A program made the translations under genes and the position numbers. Positions 35,701 to 48,310 of a DNA stretch of 64,000 nt are shown here, in pieces. Under the pieces are notes generated by a model. That model did not search any database. It saw only the letters and a list, made by a program, of their open reading frames with translations, and was not told where the DNA came from. Every line of letters begins with the position of its first letter. Positions within the stretch are counted from its first letter, which is position 1. This stretch comes from Monomorium pharaonis (lineage: Eukaryota; Arthropoda; Insecta; Hymenoptera; Formicidae). The stretch lies in the NCBI RefSeq assembly GCF_013373865.1, contig NC_050471.1, positions 7,229,307 to 7,293,306 of the forward strand, in the 5' to 3' direction.

Positions 35701-38700
35701 AATTAAAATTTTAACAGTTAAAATTCTAGCTTATTACAAATTTTATATTTATTTTTTTATTGCTCTGCAATTAAAAGAAATTAAATTCCACGTTACGTGC
35801 GGCTCTATCATCAATGATTACCATCATTGTTATTATTAATGGCAATTTTATCGCAAAGTTTTAAATAATATTTCTCTAAAAATATAAAAATATTATTAAT
35901 ATATGCATGTATAAGATAACAATCATAAAGTAGCTAAAAGTTATTATTTTGTTATAAATGTGCAGAATAAAATTAATTAAACATACAATATACTGTACAA
36001 ACAAACTCGTTTTTATTAACATATATTGTAAATAGAATATACATCTGTGAACTTGTCAAAATAAATTGTGGAAAAGCTGAAAATTTAATTGTTTACATGT
36101 AATATGCATTCAGAACATCTCAACGTAGAATTATCTCCATAAAAGAAATTTACTTGGAATTATTTAAAAAACAGTTACAGTTATCAATGTATTTATAATA
36201 TAATTTTGGAAAGCACTTTACAAATAAAATATACTAATTAAGATTTTCAGCATTTTGAAAACATACACCATTGAATCATACAATCAAATGAATTGTTGAC
36301 CAATTTTTATAACATAAAATATTTAATTCATTCTGTTCATTCATTATTAATAACAAAATAATAGCTATTTAGTTTCAGCAACTTCAGTGATTGTCGCCTC
36401 GTATAGGTAATGGCAAAGCTCAGCCTTGCGCATTCGCATATTTTCACGTTTTGCTATTATTGTACCGTCAATAACAGTTTCCCTCAACGGTGGGATTATC
36501 GTGGCGTGGAAATTATCGAATTGCAGCACGACAATGCGCGGAAAGCGGGTCGGTCGACGTTGCGCTAGAAATTGATTTGTCGCGCTTATGAGCGTCACGA
36601 CGCGGCGCGTCACGTTGCGTCGCATCGCGTCGCCTTCTAATCTTGCCGTTCGCGATTGGCTTCCTTCATGGACTGAAGTGATTTCGGAGTACGTGCATGC
36701 CGAAGGGACCGATCGATCGGATCGAGAGACCGGGATGGTACACGAGGGAACGCGATTACGCGGGAGAAGAAACGGCCGCTCAGCACGATCCCCAGGTCAT
36801 CGTTGATGAAAGTTACATAAGGCCGCTCTTTATGATAAAAGGGCCAGCCAATATTTAATAAATTAATCCACAGACAAAAGTGAAATAAAAATTTTATACA
36901 AATGGTATAATAGTCATTAACGAAGCTATCAAATGTATATAAAGAGATGCTCTGAAATCATAGGATATATAAAGTGTAGAATGATTGCTTTTCTATGAAT
37001 ATTTCATATTTGATAAATTAGAGTGTAAGAAAAATAAAAAATAATATTGAGATTTGAAAAAAGTAATCAGATATTTTGACGGAATTATATTATATATAAC
37101 ACTACGTTATGTAAAAAAATAAATTAATAAAGAATTAACAATTTAAAATTTTTGTTGGTTAACATTCTAAAATTATAAAAATAGTATATATACAAATAGA
37201 AAAATGTACATACGAATAAAATGAATTTAATAATTTTAATGCATAGAAAATTCTCTTACTATAATAACTGTTATTATAATACTACACAATAATTCTTTTC
37301 TTATTATACACTGCAAAATATCTTACGAGACTTGTTCACAAGTTTAGATTAGTTAATAATTAAGATAAAATTTCGCTCATTAACCAAATTCTGAACCCTA
37401 TTCCCTTCCCGCCGTGTATTATGAACTCGACGTATGAAGATGAAACAAAAAGTAAAACCGAAAAGTTTCTCGCCCGCATGTTTTTAAGGATAACGCGAGG
37501 ATGACAGATCAGATAAAAGTTACAGTTTAATTTGCGTGTACAGTTTAATTTATATATGTGGCGCAACACCAATGTAGAATTAATCTACTTATTTTCATTA
37601 AGCTAAAAACCTTTAATACTATTATGGTGGCGTGTGCCATCATCATGGCCAAACGGATTAAAGTTGTAGGTTTTCATTCTTTGTAGAGCATATAATTGAT
37701 GAAAATTTGATGACATTTCTATGAATCAAAAGTAAAATAATAATGACACATAATATCCTTAGTTGTAACAATATAATATCATTAATGTTAATAGAAAGGA
37801 ATAGTCGGCAACGACATATATTTACACCGTTGCTCTTAAGAATTCGAAGAAAATGAGAAACTGTAATAGCATGCGAAAGGCAGAACTTCAAATGGAGATG
37901 GGCGAATTATTCGGGTAGCCACATCTGTTGGGAGCATGATAACAGATTAAACGTTGTTAGAATATACACGTAAATACCTTTGCCGAGAGCGCAAAAACCA
38001 GAGTATTTCGAGAAATGTACGTACGGACGATCTACAGCGTGTCGTGCACGGTCACCTACTGCCTTAATGAAAGCGATAAATACACGTAAAACAAATTCCC
38101 GCAGGATTTAAAGGAGAGCAACAATAATTTAAAGTAAAGTTTATGTTGTAACTGCAATATACTCTCGAGAATAAAGAATTAATTCTCCTATACTAATTAA
38201 ACGATTTGACGAGTTATGTATAAAATTTAAAGAAAAGCGTATAGAATTATATAGAAAAAAATATATATAATGCCCTCACTTCACATACTCAGCATATGCA
38301 TAATTGTCATTGTCACATAAATAAAAAGCAAAATAATAAAATTATCATAAAAATCATAACTTCCTGTTTACTTTTATAGTTTGTTCAAAAAGAGTATCAA
38401 ATACTATCAAAAAAAATTTATTTTCATAAATTGAGGAATTCCTAAGTATTAATTATTATTACACAACTACCGTTAATTCGAGTCAATAAGATATATTCTT
38501 TTATTAGATGTATTCTTTTATTATAAAACAAGAATTAAATTTAAAAAGTCAAAATTATTTCTTTACAATATGTAATTTAGCGAGTGCTATTATATGTATA
38601 TCCTTATTCGAGTTTCATGTAATATCTCTTTCAACAAAGATATTCCGATTTTAATATAATGCTGTTTTAATGTAATATGGATATACGTGTGGTTTAATTT

Positions 38701-38711
38701 TCTTATTGATG

Positions 38712-39036
38712 CACGGAAAAAAGTTTGGCACTACTGCTGCATCATAGGTGGTAGTGCAGCGCCACCTCGCATTTAGGACTACAGAGTGCCAGTTTTGGGT
38801 AACTGGCAGCACTAAGCGCCGGGAGAACTGTTCTCCCCACCCTGATGGGGCAACCACTGCACTTTAAGGTTAGGAATGCTGCGGTGCGAGATTGGGACAG
38901 CAGGGCTCCCGATTGGGACAGCAGGGCTCCCAAACTGAGAGAACTGCCGTGCCAAAGAGAAGTACAACAGCGCACTCTCATTTCGTACAGCTGTTACACT
39001 AGTTGGTGCTTCTGTAGTGCCAAACTTTTTTCCGTG
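38712..39036. mobile_element. 325-bp transposable element with 23-bp perfect terminal inverted repeats
   Basis: The left end (38712-38734) begins CACGGAAAAAAGTTTGGCAC and continues TAC. The right end (39014-39036) is its exact complement. The interior is GC-richer than the flanks. It contains hairpins (GTGCCAGTTTTGGGTAACTGGCA and GGAGAACTGTTCTCC) and a 21-bp tandem duplication, and it encodes nothing recognisable. The structure is that of a MITE; the superfamily is unassigned because no clear target duplication is visible. Confidence 0.8.
38890..38931. repeat. 21-bp tandem duplication inside the transposable element
   Basis: GATTGGGACAGCAGGGCTCC plus C occurs twice in tandem without mismatch. 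Confidence 0.9.
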
Positions 39037-40225
39037 TGTAAACGTTCTTCAAATTTCAAACAGCAGCTAGTATTATTGTCGTCTTGACTTGTTCACTTGA
39101 CAAACCGTTTGTTTTCCTATTCAAGGTTATCATATGAAGTTGTCTACTGAAATCTTACTTAGAATTACTCTTTACTTTCTATAGCCACTATTTTATTTTT
39201 CTCTTTTTCTTTCTTGTCTCTTTCTATTTCCTCTCTATACATACACATTTTTTCCCTTTTCTTGTCTATGAGCATTTTGCTCGTGTTACGAATTTTCATA
39301 TAAGTCGTCCCCAGAAGGGACCGCTTTTGCGATTGCACGCATGTAAAAGCATCCTCGTTATCCACTTTAACTAAACCAAAAAATGACACTTGTAAATACT
39401 TCCTGCTCAAGAATACTCTCGAGAAAATAGGTTAATAAATTATAACTTAACCGCAAAAAATGAGATTTAATCGCAAATTTTTTTTAAATTAAATTATAAT
39501 CCTTATTATATCCTATTTAATTTTAATAGATTCCATATACTAAAAACTAATTTCTCTCTAAAAGTATAATTGTAATGTACAAATATTAATTTTAATATCA
39601 TTGTAAACTGATTAGTTCACTATGTAATTCTTTTGTACATATAAACTATAAATAATATATTATGCAAATGTGTAATGTCATATTACATTTCACATTTTCT
39701 ATAACAATTAGTTGTATTAAAAGTAGAACAAAATTAAGTAAACTTGAATTAATTGAATCAATGAGATTATTAAAATTAGAGAGTAAAATAAATTAAATAT
39801 CTTTAAGTATGTGTTATACAATAAGAATATTAATTAATGTTATAATTTATAATAAATGTATGAAAGTTCAAAATATTTATGTTAATTATTCTCAGATATC
39901 AAGGAAAAATGCAAAAAAATTAAGATTCGAAATGATCCTACAATTCTCTTTAATTAGTTTCGAATTTAAATGTGGTTGCGGTGGACGAGCAAAACAGAGA
40001 AAATCTGCGAACAGCAACGTAAGGCGAAAGGATAAGAAGCACCATATCAAAAGGATCCTCTCATGTATTTTATAAATCCCCTCAAGGAATAACTCTATAC
40101 TGTTTAACTATTTCGTTCTGTTTCATTGGCAGAAATGACAAAATAGTCCGATAGTTAATACGCTAAAAGGCTGATAGCACAAACAAAATAAATGAAACCA
40201 TCCCGTTTGAAGTGAGAAAGAAAAT

Positions 40226-40229
<4 letters not shown>

Positions 40230-40268
<39 letters not shown>
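40230..40268. repeat. (GA)n microsatellite
   Basis: About 38 bp of uninterrupted GA in the long 5' intron. Confidence 0.97.
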
Positions 40269-40270
<2 letters not shown>

Positions 40271-42157
40271 TCAATTTTTCTGTTTTAATATAGCAACAAC
40301 ATTGAAAATAAAATCGAAACGGGAAACAGCGAAAATAAAATTAACAATAAAAGAGAAATATATACTTTCATCTGAAAACATTTCTTAATAATAAAAACTG
40401 TCTAGAATAATAATGTAAAAATAGATGGCATCGAATAATTAAATTGCGAAGGAAAAGAAATAAAAGAAAAAGTACAGCATCATACAAATTTATATGAGAG
40501 AAAAGCAAAGCGAAAGAAATCAATTTCGCGATCGTTGTAATCTAAGTAAATACCCAAGTCAACTTTTAATAAATGCAATTTTCCAGTTCTTTGCGTTTTT
40601 TTAACGTAATGATTGGAACTCAAATTTTGGTATCATTGGTTGGAAACTGAATATAAATCAGCACGACTTTTGAAGTTTCAAATTTACGTAATTTGATAAG
40701 TTATTTCAGTAGTAGAACAGTTTACTTTTACATTAAAATTATATATTTATTTTTTAAACAAAGATAAAGAATATTAAAACATTATTAACATATATAAATG
40801 CAAAACTTTAAAAAGATTATATTAGTATAAATTCATGTTTAATTGTCATTTTTTTATACCAAAATTTGTACTTTAATATGACAGTTGTCATGAAAAAGGA
40901 AATATACTACTCACAAAAACAATGCTAAATTAAAGAAAATTTTCATGTAATCTATTCAAATAGAGATTAATTCTAACAATTTTAACTATCTTTTTAAAAT
41001 TTATTATATAATACTGTATATGTAGACCTAAAAAATTTTGGATAAAAGATATTTTTTGTGTATATGTAAAATTTTTTTAAATACATCACATGTCACTTAT
41101 TACTCATATGTCGATTTTAAATAAGTTTTAATTTTTTTTTACAAAGTTTCACAAATTATTATTTGTATAAAAGATTTAGTTTAGTGCATATTTTAATTCA
41201 ACTTTCTCATTTTTTATTGCATATACCAATTTTAAAAAATTTATATTCTTATTTAAATTCAATTAATTTGTTTTCTAAAGAAAACTAACGTCTCTGAAAC
41301 CATTTGCGACGTTGTGGTTTCACGCCAAATTGAGTTCACGATCCTCGTCAAAACGAAATGTCTCGAAACAAGGCCGAGATATTCTGTGAGGAACTGGTGT
41401 CACTATTATGATGCGTGCCTCCAAAGACCACGAGTGAATTGATAGGATATAAAGCCACTCTCACGTGGATCATCATTGTGTTATAAACTATGTTGTGTCA
41501 TATATTGTTTCCAACGAAAGTTGTCTTACATGCTCGTACTTCTCTAATGTACAAAGTCGATTTCCCATGTTTTGTGAATTTCGTGGATCACAAATATATC
41601 GATATCAAGAGAGAATACATGAAACGAAATCGATGCTTTCAATGTGTGATCAAGAAATTGAAACAGAAGGTGAATAACTAAATTCCGATTGCAATATCAC
41701 AATTAAATCGTGGCTCGTCGTACACGACTACCAACTGGAAAAACATTAAAACGTTGTTCTAAAATATCTTACACGCACATACGATTAGATCGCCATCGCA
41801 AAAGATAAACATTAAACGATGATGACGATCTGCAAATAAAAAATAATACCGGCGTCAAATCAGAACTCATTCCGATACGTTTGACGCTGCGTACCGTATG
41901 AAATCAGCTTAAAGGTCAGCCTTTAACCCAAACGTGGCCACTGCGATGGCCGAGAGATCCCAGCCAGCGGGGTGGCAAACGCATGAGCTCGTTGACGTTG
42001 GCATCGTAGATGACGTTTGACCGGGTTTAGAGGGTTCGAGCCGGCTCGCCGAACCGTGAAGGGTCATGAGAATTTTACGCGGGATTCGAAGCGAAAACAG
42101 TGAGCGAACGAACGAATTATAGGTGAACGAAGACCCGCTCCGTTTCATCGGACTCAC

Positions 42158-42190
42158 CTCTAGAGGGAGGCAGGGGCTGGATGCGGCCAT
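42158..42190 (-). CDS. cac: candidate first coding exon of cac (MAASSPCLPLE)
   Basis: Eleven codons, MAASSPCLPLE, begin at an ATG in a favourable context (GAACATGG) and end at a strong donor (GAG|GTGAGT) in phase 0. The exon therefore joins in frame to the acceptor at 14792, giving ...LPLE-VPGLVDMAPNRD. It sits at the transcript-downstream edge of the GC-rich 42-44 kb island, as expected for a promoter-proximal first exon. It cannot join in frame to the exon at 15489-15612, which needs an upstream exon ending in phase 2. The call is inferred from phase, donor strength and position. An alternative is that this is 5'UTR and translation starts at the Met of MAPNRDQ in the 14398-14792 exon. Confidence 0.5.
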
Positions 42191-42575
42191 GTTCCTACAT
42201 GCGTTCGAGCCTCTGCCCCGATGGCGATCCCCTCTTCTTCGTGCTGTGGCACCACTTTACAGAAATGGAAAAAAAATAGAGGGTAGATATACAGACGAAT
42301 TGGGGCAAACTGCACACTGCACACTCACGACGGCACCCCGGCGATCGACGTGCACAACCAACCCCCCTTCTTCGAAACACCGGCGAGGGGTGCGGGCGGG
42401 CGGAGGGGGCGGGGGCGGAAACGGGGAGGGGAAAATAACACCAACGCAGCACCTCTTGCACCCCTTTTACTTTTTCGCTCTACGCTCTTCCTTTTCCCCC
42501 GTATTATTTTTCTCTTGTTTCACGGCAATTAACAAACACTATTTCTCCAAGAGAGAAGATCAGACGAATGGTAGA

Positions 42576-42659
42576 ACGAGAGAGAGAGAAAGAGAAAATG
42601 AATAGGTGAGTGGAAAAGAGAGACGGGACAGTCAGAGTAAGCAAGAGAAAGAGAGAGAA

Positions 42660-42690
<31 letters not shown>

Positions 42691-42704
42691 AGAGTGAAGA
42701 GAGG
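42576..42704. repeat. purine-rich (GA)n-like tract
   Basis: About 130 bp almost wholly of GA and GAAA units on the plus strand, within the GC-rich island. Confidence 0.9.
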
Positions 42705-43025
42705 GGGGGATCCTCTCTCCCGAGCCCTGAACTCTCTCGGCTTCCTCGGAGCGGGCACTACGACCACCGGCAGCGACGGCGACGGCCACTACCTTCCTTT
42801 TCTTCTTCCTCGTCTTCCACCTCCTCGTCCGCCGCCTCTCTTCTTCCGCTCCTTCTTCCTCGTCGTCGACGTCGTCTTTCCTCTCTTTCGAGCCTCCCTC
42901 CCCTCCTCCTCCCTCCCTGCGACGCACCAGAGCACACTCTCGGCGGCTCCTCTCGCGACGACGGCGAGGAACGGCTAGCTGCTTTGCCTCCTGTGCCACG
43001 TCCTCGTCCTCGTCCTCCCCGTTCT

Positions 43026-43072
43026 TCTCCTCCTCTTCCTCCTCCTCCTCCTCCTCCTCCTCTTCCTCCCCC
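43026..43072. repeat. (TCC)n trinucleotide tract
   Basis: TCC/TCT units on plus, (GGA)n on the transcript strand. Confidence 0.93.
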
Positions 43073-44420
43073 TTCTCCGCCTCCTCCCCGTCCACGTCCT
43101 CCTCGGCGAGCGCTCCTCCTCGTCTTCTTCTTCCTCCTCTTCGTCGTCGTCGTCGTCAACCGCCACTGTAGCGTCGCATAACAAACACCCCGACGGCTGT
43201 CACGGTCCCGACGACACCAACGCGACGACGAAAACGGAGAGATAAAAAAGTAAAGAAAAGAGAGACAGGTGGAAAGAGAGACAGAGAGAACAAGAAAGAG
43301 TGACAGAAAGGGGATGAAGGGAAAAGGGAGGTTCGCGAGATTGATTGAGGAAAGAGCTAATGAGCCCGACGCTTTCTTTCTCTCGCGAGAGCCCGTTCTC
43401 ACGAGGGCGCGTTTCTCCTTTCTACCGAGGCGCGATACACCCCGCGCGGGCGAGGGAGAGTCACCCTCCGTGAGTCAACTCCGCGCGCACTCGGCGAGCA
43501 CTCGACGAACGAGTACTGACCCGACCCAAGTTAAGAGGCAAAAAACGAGATAGTGGAACCGGGGCCCGTTTTCATACCAGCACTAACCACCAACCACTCT
43601 TCTTCCTCTCTTCCTTCTCTTCCTTCTCGTCCGTCTCTTCTGCCACTTGCAGGTCGGTTGCAGTCGTTTCCCCCGTCCTATCGCGTCCTCCGTTTCAGGT
43701 TCAGCAGCAGGTCTCAAACCCGCCTCGTCTCCGATCCAAACGCAAACGTTCTATTCACTTCGACTTCAACGGCACCTTCTCTATCACTACAACCCCTGTC
43801 CGTTTCACTCGGCCGGAAGTTCACACACTACCTACGTTCCCCGAGCGTCGGAGCTCGTGGCCACAGCGGGACGGTCGCTCGACTACGCTCCCTCGCTCTT
43901 CCACCACCACCCGACCGCTACCTCTTCCTCTCTATTTCTCTCTCTCTCTCTGTCTTTCTCTCGGCCCTCATGACCGTCCCCTCGCCCCTCCTTTCACCCT
44001 CGCCATCTCCAGCGTTTCCACCACCGCCGTCTCCGTTCGCCCACCCATTGCCCATTCGCTCATCCTTGTCATGCCAACACAATCTCTGTCCTTCTCACCG
44101 ACAACTTCAGCTCGGTTCTACATATCGTTATCTTTCTTGCGACTATCTAACTACCATCGGACTATCTCCTTTCGTTACACTGACGTGGTTTCCCCCTTTC
44201 AACGGAGTTTACCTCTCATTCCCGCGCTATTGCCGTCGTCTTTGTCGCGCCAAACGAGCTTCGCTCGTTCTTTCCAGGAATCACCGTCTCTCTCCTTCCA
44301 ACGGTCTTCATCCTCCTCCGATGTCGTCCCCTCTTTGTCTCGTGCAAGACACGATACCTGGTTCCTTCTTCGTCTGACCTTACATTAGATGTCTCTTTCT
44401 ACTCTATAGATGAGCTTGCA

Positions 44421-47400
44421 CTCGCTCGCACTCCTCTATCGAATCCCTCTCAGTCGCGCTTACGTATTAACCCCCATTCGGAGGGCGCCAGGACCGAGTT
44501 TCTTTAAAGCAATACCCTGGGGTTACCTCCGACGAAAGATATTTTCGTAAGAGTTTTTATTATGTACTTGCTTGTACACATAAAATGACTTCATTTAAGC
44601 ACAACTAATAATATATGTTAATAATATTCTCTTATTAGCAGATTTTATTCAACTTTTCTTTTCTATTTGGAAAAGAGACACATATATTATTGCCTTTAAA
44701 TAAGATTATTGTATTAAACTGTAATAAATTGTTAAGTTATAATACATTGTATTTATTATGTTTAAATAATGATTTATATAAGTTTAAATCTATTAAATAA
44801 TAATTAATTATACTTAAATACTAATTATATTTTCATAATAATAATGATAAAATAATTATATGTATACATGTCCATTATATATTTTAAATATTTTAAATCT
44901 ACTTGCAAAATTTGTTACATACCTATCCGAATACAAAGGTAATATCTGACTAATAATTAATTTTAATGCAACGTTGAAAAATTTTAATAATAAATTTATT
45001 GCAAATTATTTTTTGCCAAATACTATGTGACAATTAATTAATTGAAATTATATTACAATGTTAAGCAGAATGTAAATGTACAAGGTAAAGGTTTTCATGT
45101 TTCCTATCGAATATAACCAGACACGATATTACGCTGCATGTAAATACTTTGAGAACGACCATGTACCTAGAAACTATTTCTAATATACAACAGTGGTTAT
45201 ATTGACGTTTATGACGAAATCGATAATACACATTCAGGAAGTTTGAGTAATATTTAAACTAATATCACATTAATATTATAAATAAACTAAACTTTAAAAA
45301 AAATTAATCTTTAGAAATTATCAAAATTGTTGATTTAGGAAGTTCCATTCTTCAATTAATATGTATTAATTTAATTCGTAACGAGGGCGATCTTACATCA
45401 CTTTGAATCACATAGTTAATTTTACGTCGATATTTTGCATTGTCACTTGATGTTCATAAGGCATAGCACGTGATAGAATTAATTTTATTCGTCATTCTGT
45501 TACAAAGAGGAACTACGTCATTTTGGATTACAGATAATTTTATATAGACATTTTGTATTGTATATATCATTTAATGTTCACACACATAAGACAGAAAATA
45601 TGTAACAATATAATAATTAAATAATAATTATAAACCTCTTAAAATTTTAATTTTATTTACGTTATAAATAAAAATATAATTTGTTTTTTTCAAACAAAAT
45701 TTGCGAGAAGATAAAACAAAATAAAATTCATTTTGTTTTTTATTATTTTCAAATGTCACAAGAATTATTTTCAAATTTTTAATATTATACATATTTATTA
45801 TTGATATTGTACTTTTTAACATTAAAATCAGTCCGTAAGTTAACGAAGTATGAATCAAAAATATATTATAAAAAATAATAAACTTTATTGAAAAGTCACA
45901 GAATGAAATTTCTTATAAGTTGCACTATGTTTCTTCCACGATTATATAAAACGATAAGTTAATATTGCCATTTGATAAGAACTATCTTCTATTTAACTAA
46001 TTATTCAAATAAAATAGTCATGCAAAACAAAAGATACTTTCGCTCAACTAGCGAGCATGTGCTCTTGCCCTACTGATCGTATTAACTTCTATTTATCCCC
46101 TCACAAGTCTAGCTGGCGGGCTTTTTCGAAGCTTAGCCCGCAAACTCGTCGAATACCACCAGGTGTCACCGTTCACGAGTACACCAGTGTGCGTGACAAT
46201 TCGCGAACGTGCGTGAGCTTTCGCTTTCGTTTGTGTGCGTCGAACCGATACCGCCGGGGGTTGGTGGTGCATGCGCCCTTTCGTTTTTCAAGGGTAGGGA
46301 TGAGCTTTTTCGCGCTGCACCCCCGTATACGGCAAGCTTCGGGCCCCGACACTTTGACAGTAATAGAAATGATTTTACAAATGTGGATTCGCGCGATCGC
46401 GTCGAAATTTCAGAATATTGAGACGACCGAGTGAGCGTCTCAAATCAAAATAATCCGTTGGAATTCGATTGGATTAAAGAGTCCTTCAGAAAAGAGAGAT
46501 GAGTCAACGCTTCCAATATATATATAACGAGCGCGTTAATTGGCCTTGCCGCGAATGAAACGAGGTAACGGCCTGAGCCGAGCCGCTGCTAAACGGCCAC
46601 GATAAATTCCCGCACCTCGTTATCTGATGACCATTTTCTTGACGCTTCGTAGAAAGGCTGCCGGAAATGCACGCGGGAAGTCATCGTCCACGTAGCCGTA
46701 ATTCAACCCGCGCGTGAGAACTTAATTAATTAATTAGACGTGGAGTGAGCCGCGTCATGAAAAGGTCCTCACGTTCTGAGTATATTATTTATACTATATA
46801 TTGTCCGTCTCAAGTCACTATTTATTCATTAATTCCTTTATTAATATTTATTGAGAATTATTGAGAACATACGTTAAAAATAAAAAATCGAATATAGATA
46901 GTAACTTATGAGATTGAACATATTATACGTATAATTGTCTCTTGAGAAAGTAAAAGAAATTTCTTAAAAAGTGTACAGCATAACAGAATTGTGTGTATTT
47001 TAAACATACCTTTCTAAAAAAAAATTTTTGTGAATCATGTTAGGTCAACAAGGACTCTGAATATCCTTTCACTGCCTTGTGGCAAATAAGCTTCAGTTAC
47101 GAATGTGCTTTGCACTTCTATCAAAAGTCGCTCGCAATTTTAGACCTTATCAAGATGTTATATATATTTTAGTCAAGAGTTCACATGAGAGATTGCTCCG
47201 ATCGACTTCCTTTCAATCGAGGATTCCTTGATTAAGTTTTAAGTTGCCCTCTACTTTGAGAGATTTATAAATTGTTAATATTTTGAAATATAACCCTTTA
47301 ATCCTAGACAAGTAGTTGCATTGTTCTTTAATCCCGATTATCCTAGAAACCCATACAACGTTAGCCTCGAAAATTAAAGGATTATATTTGGTGCCAAACA

Positions 47401-47680
47401 TGGGATATAAATCACCAACTTGAATTCCCGCCCCTCTCTCTCTTAGACAGAATAACTTTGTTAATCGTAACTTGCTATTATATCACAAAACATACGCAAT
47501 TGGATGCCTCCTGAACTAACGATGTAATAAAACACCGATTGATTTTGTTCTCTTGTGCCCACAGAATCGTAAAACAAAACGATTCAGCCAGCGTTTTTCG
47601 GAGCAATTCTTTCTCCTTATCTTTCCCTCTCTATCCTTGAATAATGAACACAAAAATAGACAGAGTGTGAGAGTGAAAGC
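44421..47680. other. upstream non-coding sequence
   Basis: AT-rich to 46.0 kb, then a GC-richer stretch at 46.05-46.75 kb. Open frames there are unsupported. No RNA gene or element identified. Confidence 0.65.
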
Positions 47681-47701
47681 GAGAGAGAGAGAGAGAGAGA
47701 G
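47681..47701. repeat. (GA)n microsatellite
   Basis: Short GA run at the edge of the 47.8 kb CpG-rich island. Confidence 0.9.
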
Positions 47702-47759
47702 CTCGCGATGGCCGCGCGATTCGACGCGTATAAAGGAATCAGCTTTAAATCTGCAGAGC

Positions 47760-48310
47760 CCGCGAATGAAGGCGAGGGGATGAGCAGAGAATAGAAGGGG
47801 CGAAGGGGGATGGGATTGTCAGGGGTGGCAGCGGTAACAGCGACGGCGGCGGCGGCGGCGGCGGCGGCAGCGATGGAAGAGGCAGAGAGTGCAGGGGCAG
47901 CGTTCTGGGTTTCTGGGTTTGTCTCCCGTCCCCTCACTCCTGTCCGCCCTCGCAATCCTCGGTTTCCTCCTCCTCCTCCTCCTCCTCTTCGACCCCACGA
48001 GGTTCGGAAAGGCTGCTGTGCGCGCGGCGCACGAATGTGGAACAGTAGGTCAGCGCACTCCGTGACCCCCGCCTGCCGCGGCCTACCCCTCCTCGGTGCA
48101 TGCACCCTGATACGATACGTACGACCAACCGGCCGAACCCTTCTTGCTCCGGTCTTCCCCGCACCGGCTCTACATCCGAGCGCTCTAGGCACCCTACTTC
48201 TTCCTCTTTGCTCCTCGCTTTCCCTCCTTCTTCTCCTCTTCCACCTGCAATGGTCCCGCGTCGTCTCATCCCGCGACCGATTGCGCTTTATCGTGAGGGT
48301 TGAGTTTACG
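47760..48310. promoter_or_regulatory. second CpG-rich island with (GGC)n tract
   Basis: A GC- and CpG-rich block beginning near a (GGC)n run at 47841-47868, with overlapping long open frames in three or more frames on both strands. This is typical of an unmethylated CpG-rich regulatory island rather than a protein. It lies about 5.6 kb transcript-upstream of the candidate cac start and could be a distal alternative promoter or the start of an unseen gene. Confidence 0.35.
47841..47868. repeat. (GGC)n trinucleotide tract
   Basis: About nine GGC units; it produces spurious poly-Ala readings on both strands. Confidence 0.93.

Larger units (their letters stand above)
23131..42157 (-). other. cac: long cac 5' intron, transcript-proximal two thirds
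   Basis: About 19 kb of mostly AT-rich intron. It holds several small transposons, a strong short hairpin at 29.07 kb, a diverged direct duplication at 26 kb and microsatellites at 24.3 and 40.2 kb. GC-richer patches lie at 34.8-35.0 and 36.5-36.8 kb. The open frames have no family match I recognise. Confidence 0.65.
1..42190 (-). other. cac: cacophony-type CaV2 alpha-1 gene, 5' part (gene span in window)
   Basis: Minus-strand gene for the pore-forming alpha-1 subunit of a presynaptic CaV2 (N/P/Q-type) calcium channel, which admits calcium that triggers transmitter release. The span runs from the best candidate start codon to the left edge and covers the N-terminus, all of repeat I, the I-II linker and repeat II to the start of its pore loop. 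Repeats III-IV and the C-terminus lie to the left of the window. The assignment rests on colinear exons with consensus splice sites and matching phases, the repeat I pore motif TMEGW, the EEVILAEERTTEEEKMH linker and the repeat II S4. The linker signature favours CaV2 over CaV1. A 26.5 kb 5' intron dominates the span. Confidence 0.93.
42191..44420. promoter_or_regulatory. cac: GC-rich, strand-asymmetric island, likely promoter and 5'UTR of cac
   Basis: About 2.2 kb of GC-rich DNA immediately transcript-upstream of the candidate start codon. Between about 42.55 and 43.35 kb it is built of GA- and GAG-type tracts, with (TCC)n on the plus strand near 43.03 kb. CpG is common from 42.7 to 44.3 kb. 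Long open frames exist on both strands (Glu/Arg/Gly-rich on minus, Ser/Pro/Leu-rich on plus), but all reflect low complexity and none has a domain. I infer a promoter region with a purine-rich 5'UTR. No TATA box or transcription start can be placed. Confidence 0.45.

Noticed and set aside
36365..36806. GC-richer patch with open frames on both strands in the long intron
   Set aside because: No splice-phase compatibility with cac exons and no protein resemblance; noted only as a GC-richer patch.
42529..43402. Long minus-strand open frames rich in Glu, Arg and Gly (188 and 214 residues), and overlapping plus-strand Ser/Pro/Arg frames
   Set aside because: All are direct translations of GA/GAG and TCC repeats in overlapping frames. 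None has a domain, a normal composition or supporting splice sites.
43553..44377. Plus-strand 274-residue open frame rich in Ser, Pro and Leu
   Set aside because: Pyrimidine-rich CpG island composition explains it; a second frame is also open, and no motif is recognisable.
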